A DNA stretch of 64,000 nt, from assembly GCA_913063035.1 (NCBI GenBank), contig CAJXYS010000008.1:1-64000 (forward strand), in the 5' to 3' direction. The position numbers and the translations under genes are program-made. Source of the stretch: an uncultured Maritimibacter sp. Its GTDB lineage: Bacteria; Pseudomonadota; Alphaproteobacteria; Rhodobacterales; Rhodobacteraceae. The notes below the pieces were generated by a model, which did not search any database, was not told where the DNA came from, and saw only the letters and a list, made by a program, of their open reading frames with translations. Shown here piece by piece: positions 63,070-64,000 of the stretch (position 1 is its first letter; every line of letters starts with the position of its first letter).

Positions 63070-64000
63070 TTACCGCCCCCGCTTCCCCCGCTGCGGCCGT
63101 GATCCCGCGCGCCCGGCGGTCGATCGGCCCTTGACCTTCTGCGCCGCCTCCACCGCCTCCTCGATCACCGACTGCCGCGCCAGCGGGTCGTCGTGGACGG
63201 CCAGGTCGACCGCCTCCAGCCGCTTCACCTCGTCGCGGAGCCGTGCGGCCTCCTCGAATTCGAGGTTCTCGGCGGCTTTCATCATCCGGTCCTTCAGCCC
63301 GTCGAGATGGGCCTGCAGGTTCTGCCCGACCATCGGCTTCTCGATCTCGGCGGTGACGCGGGCCATGTCCGTGTCGCCCTTGTAGAGCCCGGCCAGCACG
63401 TCCTCGACGTTCTTGCGGATCGTCTCGGGGGTGATGCCGTGTTCCTCGTTATAGGCGATCTGCTTGGTACGGCGGCGGTCGGTCTCGCCGATGGCGCGTT
63501 CCATGCTGCCCGTGACGCGGTCGGCATACATGATCACCCGGCCGTCCGCGTTCCGCGCCGCCCGCCCGATGGTCTGGATCAGCGAGGTTTCCGAGCGCAG
63601 GAAACCCTCCTTGTCGGCATCGAGGATCGCCACCAGCCCGCATTCGGGGATGTCGAGCCCTTCGCGCAGCAGGTTGATCCCCACCAGCACGTCGAAGGCG
63701 CCGAGGCGCAGGTCCCGCAGGATCTCGATCCGCTCGATCGTGTCGATGTCGGAATGCATGTAGCGCACGCGGATTCCCTGTTCGTGCAGGTACTCCGTCA
63801 GATCCTCGGCCATGCGCTTGGTCAGCGTGGTGCAGAGCGTGCGGTACCCCGCCTGACTGACGCGCCGCACCTCGTCCAGCAGGTCGTCGACCTGGGTGCC
63901 GACCGGGCGCACCTCCACCGGCGGGTCGAGCAGGCCGGTGGGCCGGATCACCTGCTCGGCGAAGACGCCGCCGGTCTGATCCAGCTCCCACGGGCCGGGC
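63070..64000 (-). CDS. uvrB: Excinuclease ABC subunit B, 5' part cut off by the window edge
   Basis: The C-terminal 309 or so residues of UvrB, the damage-verifying helicase of nucleotide excision repair. Helicase motifs V and VI are present as [14 protein letters not shown] and [12 protein letters not shown], and the C-terminal UVR domain ([17 protein letters not shown]) binds UvrC. The end ([11 protein letters not shown]) is a basic tail. The start lies beyond position 64000. The HNH gene follows 33 bp downstream on the same strand. Confidence 0.95.
   Translation of the reverse strand, partial: PGPWELDQTGGVFAEQVIRPTGLLDPPVEVRPVGTQVDDLLDEVRRVSQAGYRTLCTTLTKRMAEDLTEYLHEQGIRVRYMHSDIDTIERIEILRDLRLGAFDVLVGINLLREGLDIPECGLVAILDADKEGFLRSETSLIQTIGRAARNADGRVIMYADRVTGSMERAIGETDRRRTKQIAYNEEHGITPETIRKNVEDVLAGLYKGDTDMARVTAEIEKPMVGQNLQAHLDGLKDRMMKAAENLEFEEAARLRDEVKRLEAVDLAVHDDPLARQSVIEEAVEAAQKVKGRSTAGRAGSRPQRGKRGR

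Overview
The window is GC-rich, densely packed chromosomal DNA from an alphaproteobacterium, most likely a member of the Rhodobacterales (Rhodobacteraceae or Roseobacteraceae). The indicators are a class I lysyl-tRNA synthetase, a CryB-type Fe-S photolyase, NnrR/NnrS/pseudoazurin nitrogen-oxide genes, FnrL-like boxes, a glycine-riboswitch gcvTHP operon and a complete mreBCD-mrdA-rodA cluster. I saw no rRNA operon, CRISPR array, transposase or integrase. Most of the window is housekeeping or common accessory sequence. Assignments come from reading translated sequence and motifs, not from database searches.

Layout. 1-1056: end of a tungstate/molybdate-type ABC transporter (tupB plus a truncated tupC). 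1475-5320: a GNAT acetyltransferase, a secreted HExxH protein, YegP and a HerA-like ATPase. 5499-9913: an oxygen and nitrogen-oxide response block (hemN, a CPGC redox protein, an NnrR-type regulator, pseudoazurin, nnrS) with FNR/NnrR-type palindromes in front of three transcription units. 10167-13218: small membrane or exported proteins of unknown role, a LapG-like cysteine peptidase and a CPBP protease. 13603-16248: a NitT/TauT-type ABC importer. 16480-19704: tRNA-Gln, kdsA, kpsE-like and kpsT, which point to KDO-linked capsule export, though no kpsM is present. 19877-23589: nhaA, a uracil-DNA glycosylase-family gene, an SseB-like gene and ghrA. 23626-29244: the rod-shape operon, transcribed leftward. 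29421-31205: leuA behind a tetra-leucine leader peptide.

31215-40511: a GST, an SDR gene overlapping cryB, a secreted MORN-repeat protein, nadE, osmC, a small metallopeptidase, gltX and a gamma-glutamylcyclotransferase. 40589-45211: a tandem glycine riboswitch and gcvT-gcvH-gcvP. 45214-49436: a DUF2254 membrane protein, a trxC-like thioredoxin, tRNA-Ala(CGC), a universal stress protein with an FNR-like box lying against the cold-shock gene's terminator, and a DUF4168 gene. 49470-55515: ettA, nadD, a PBP4-type carboxypeptidase, a TerB-like gene and lysK. 55782-60659: a DUF4864 protein, a leaderless beta-helix protein resembling phage or GTA fibres, a HugZ-like protein, an orphan ParA, and a rhodanese gene whose Shine-Dalgarno lies in a hairpin.

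The clearest accessory zone is 61178-63070, between an antibiotic-biosynthesis-monooxygenase-like gene and the 3' end of uvrB. A DUF4160-DUF2442 pair sits between two diverged copies (about 62 bp) of the monooxygenase gene's 3' end, and the first copy carries an apparent +1 frameshift. Next to it is an AT-richer gene for an HNH nuclease with a C-terminal SEC-C metal-binding motif. This zone is the best candidate for something undescribed. Other points worth following are the Shine-Dalgarno hairpin, the near-leaderless leu leader, the NnrR/FNR boxes and the possible GTA fibre gene.
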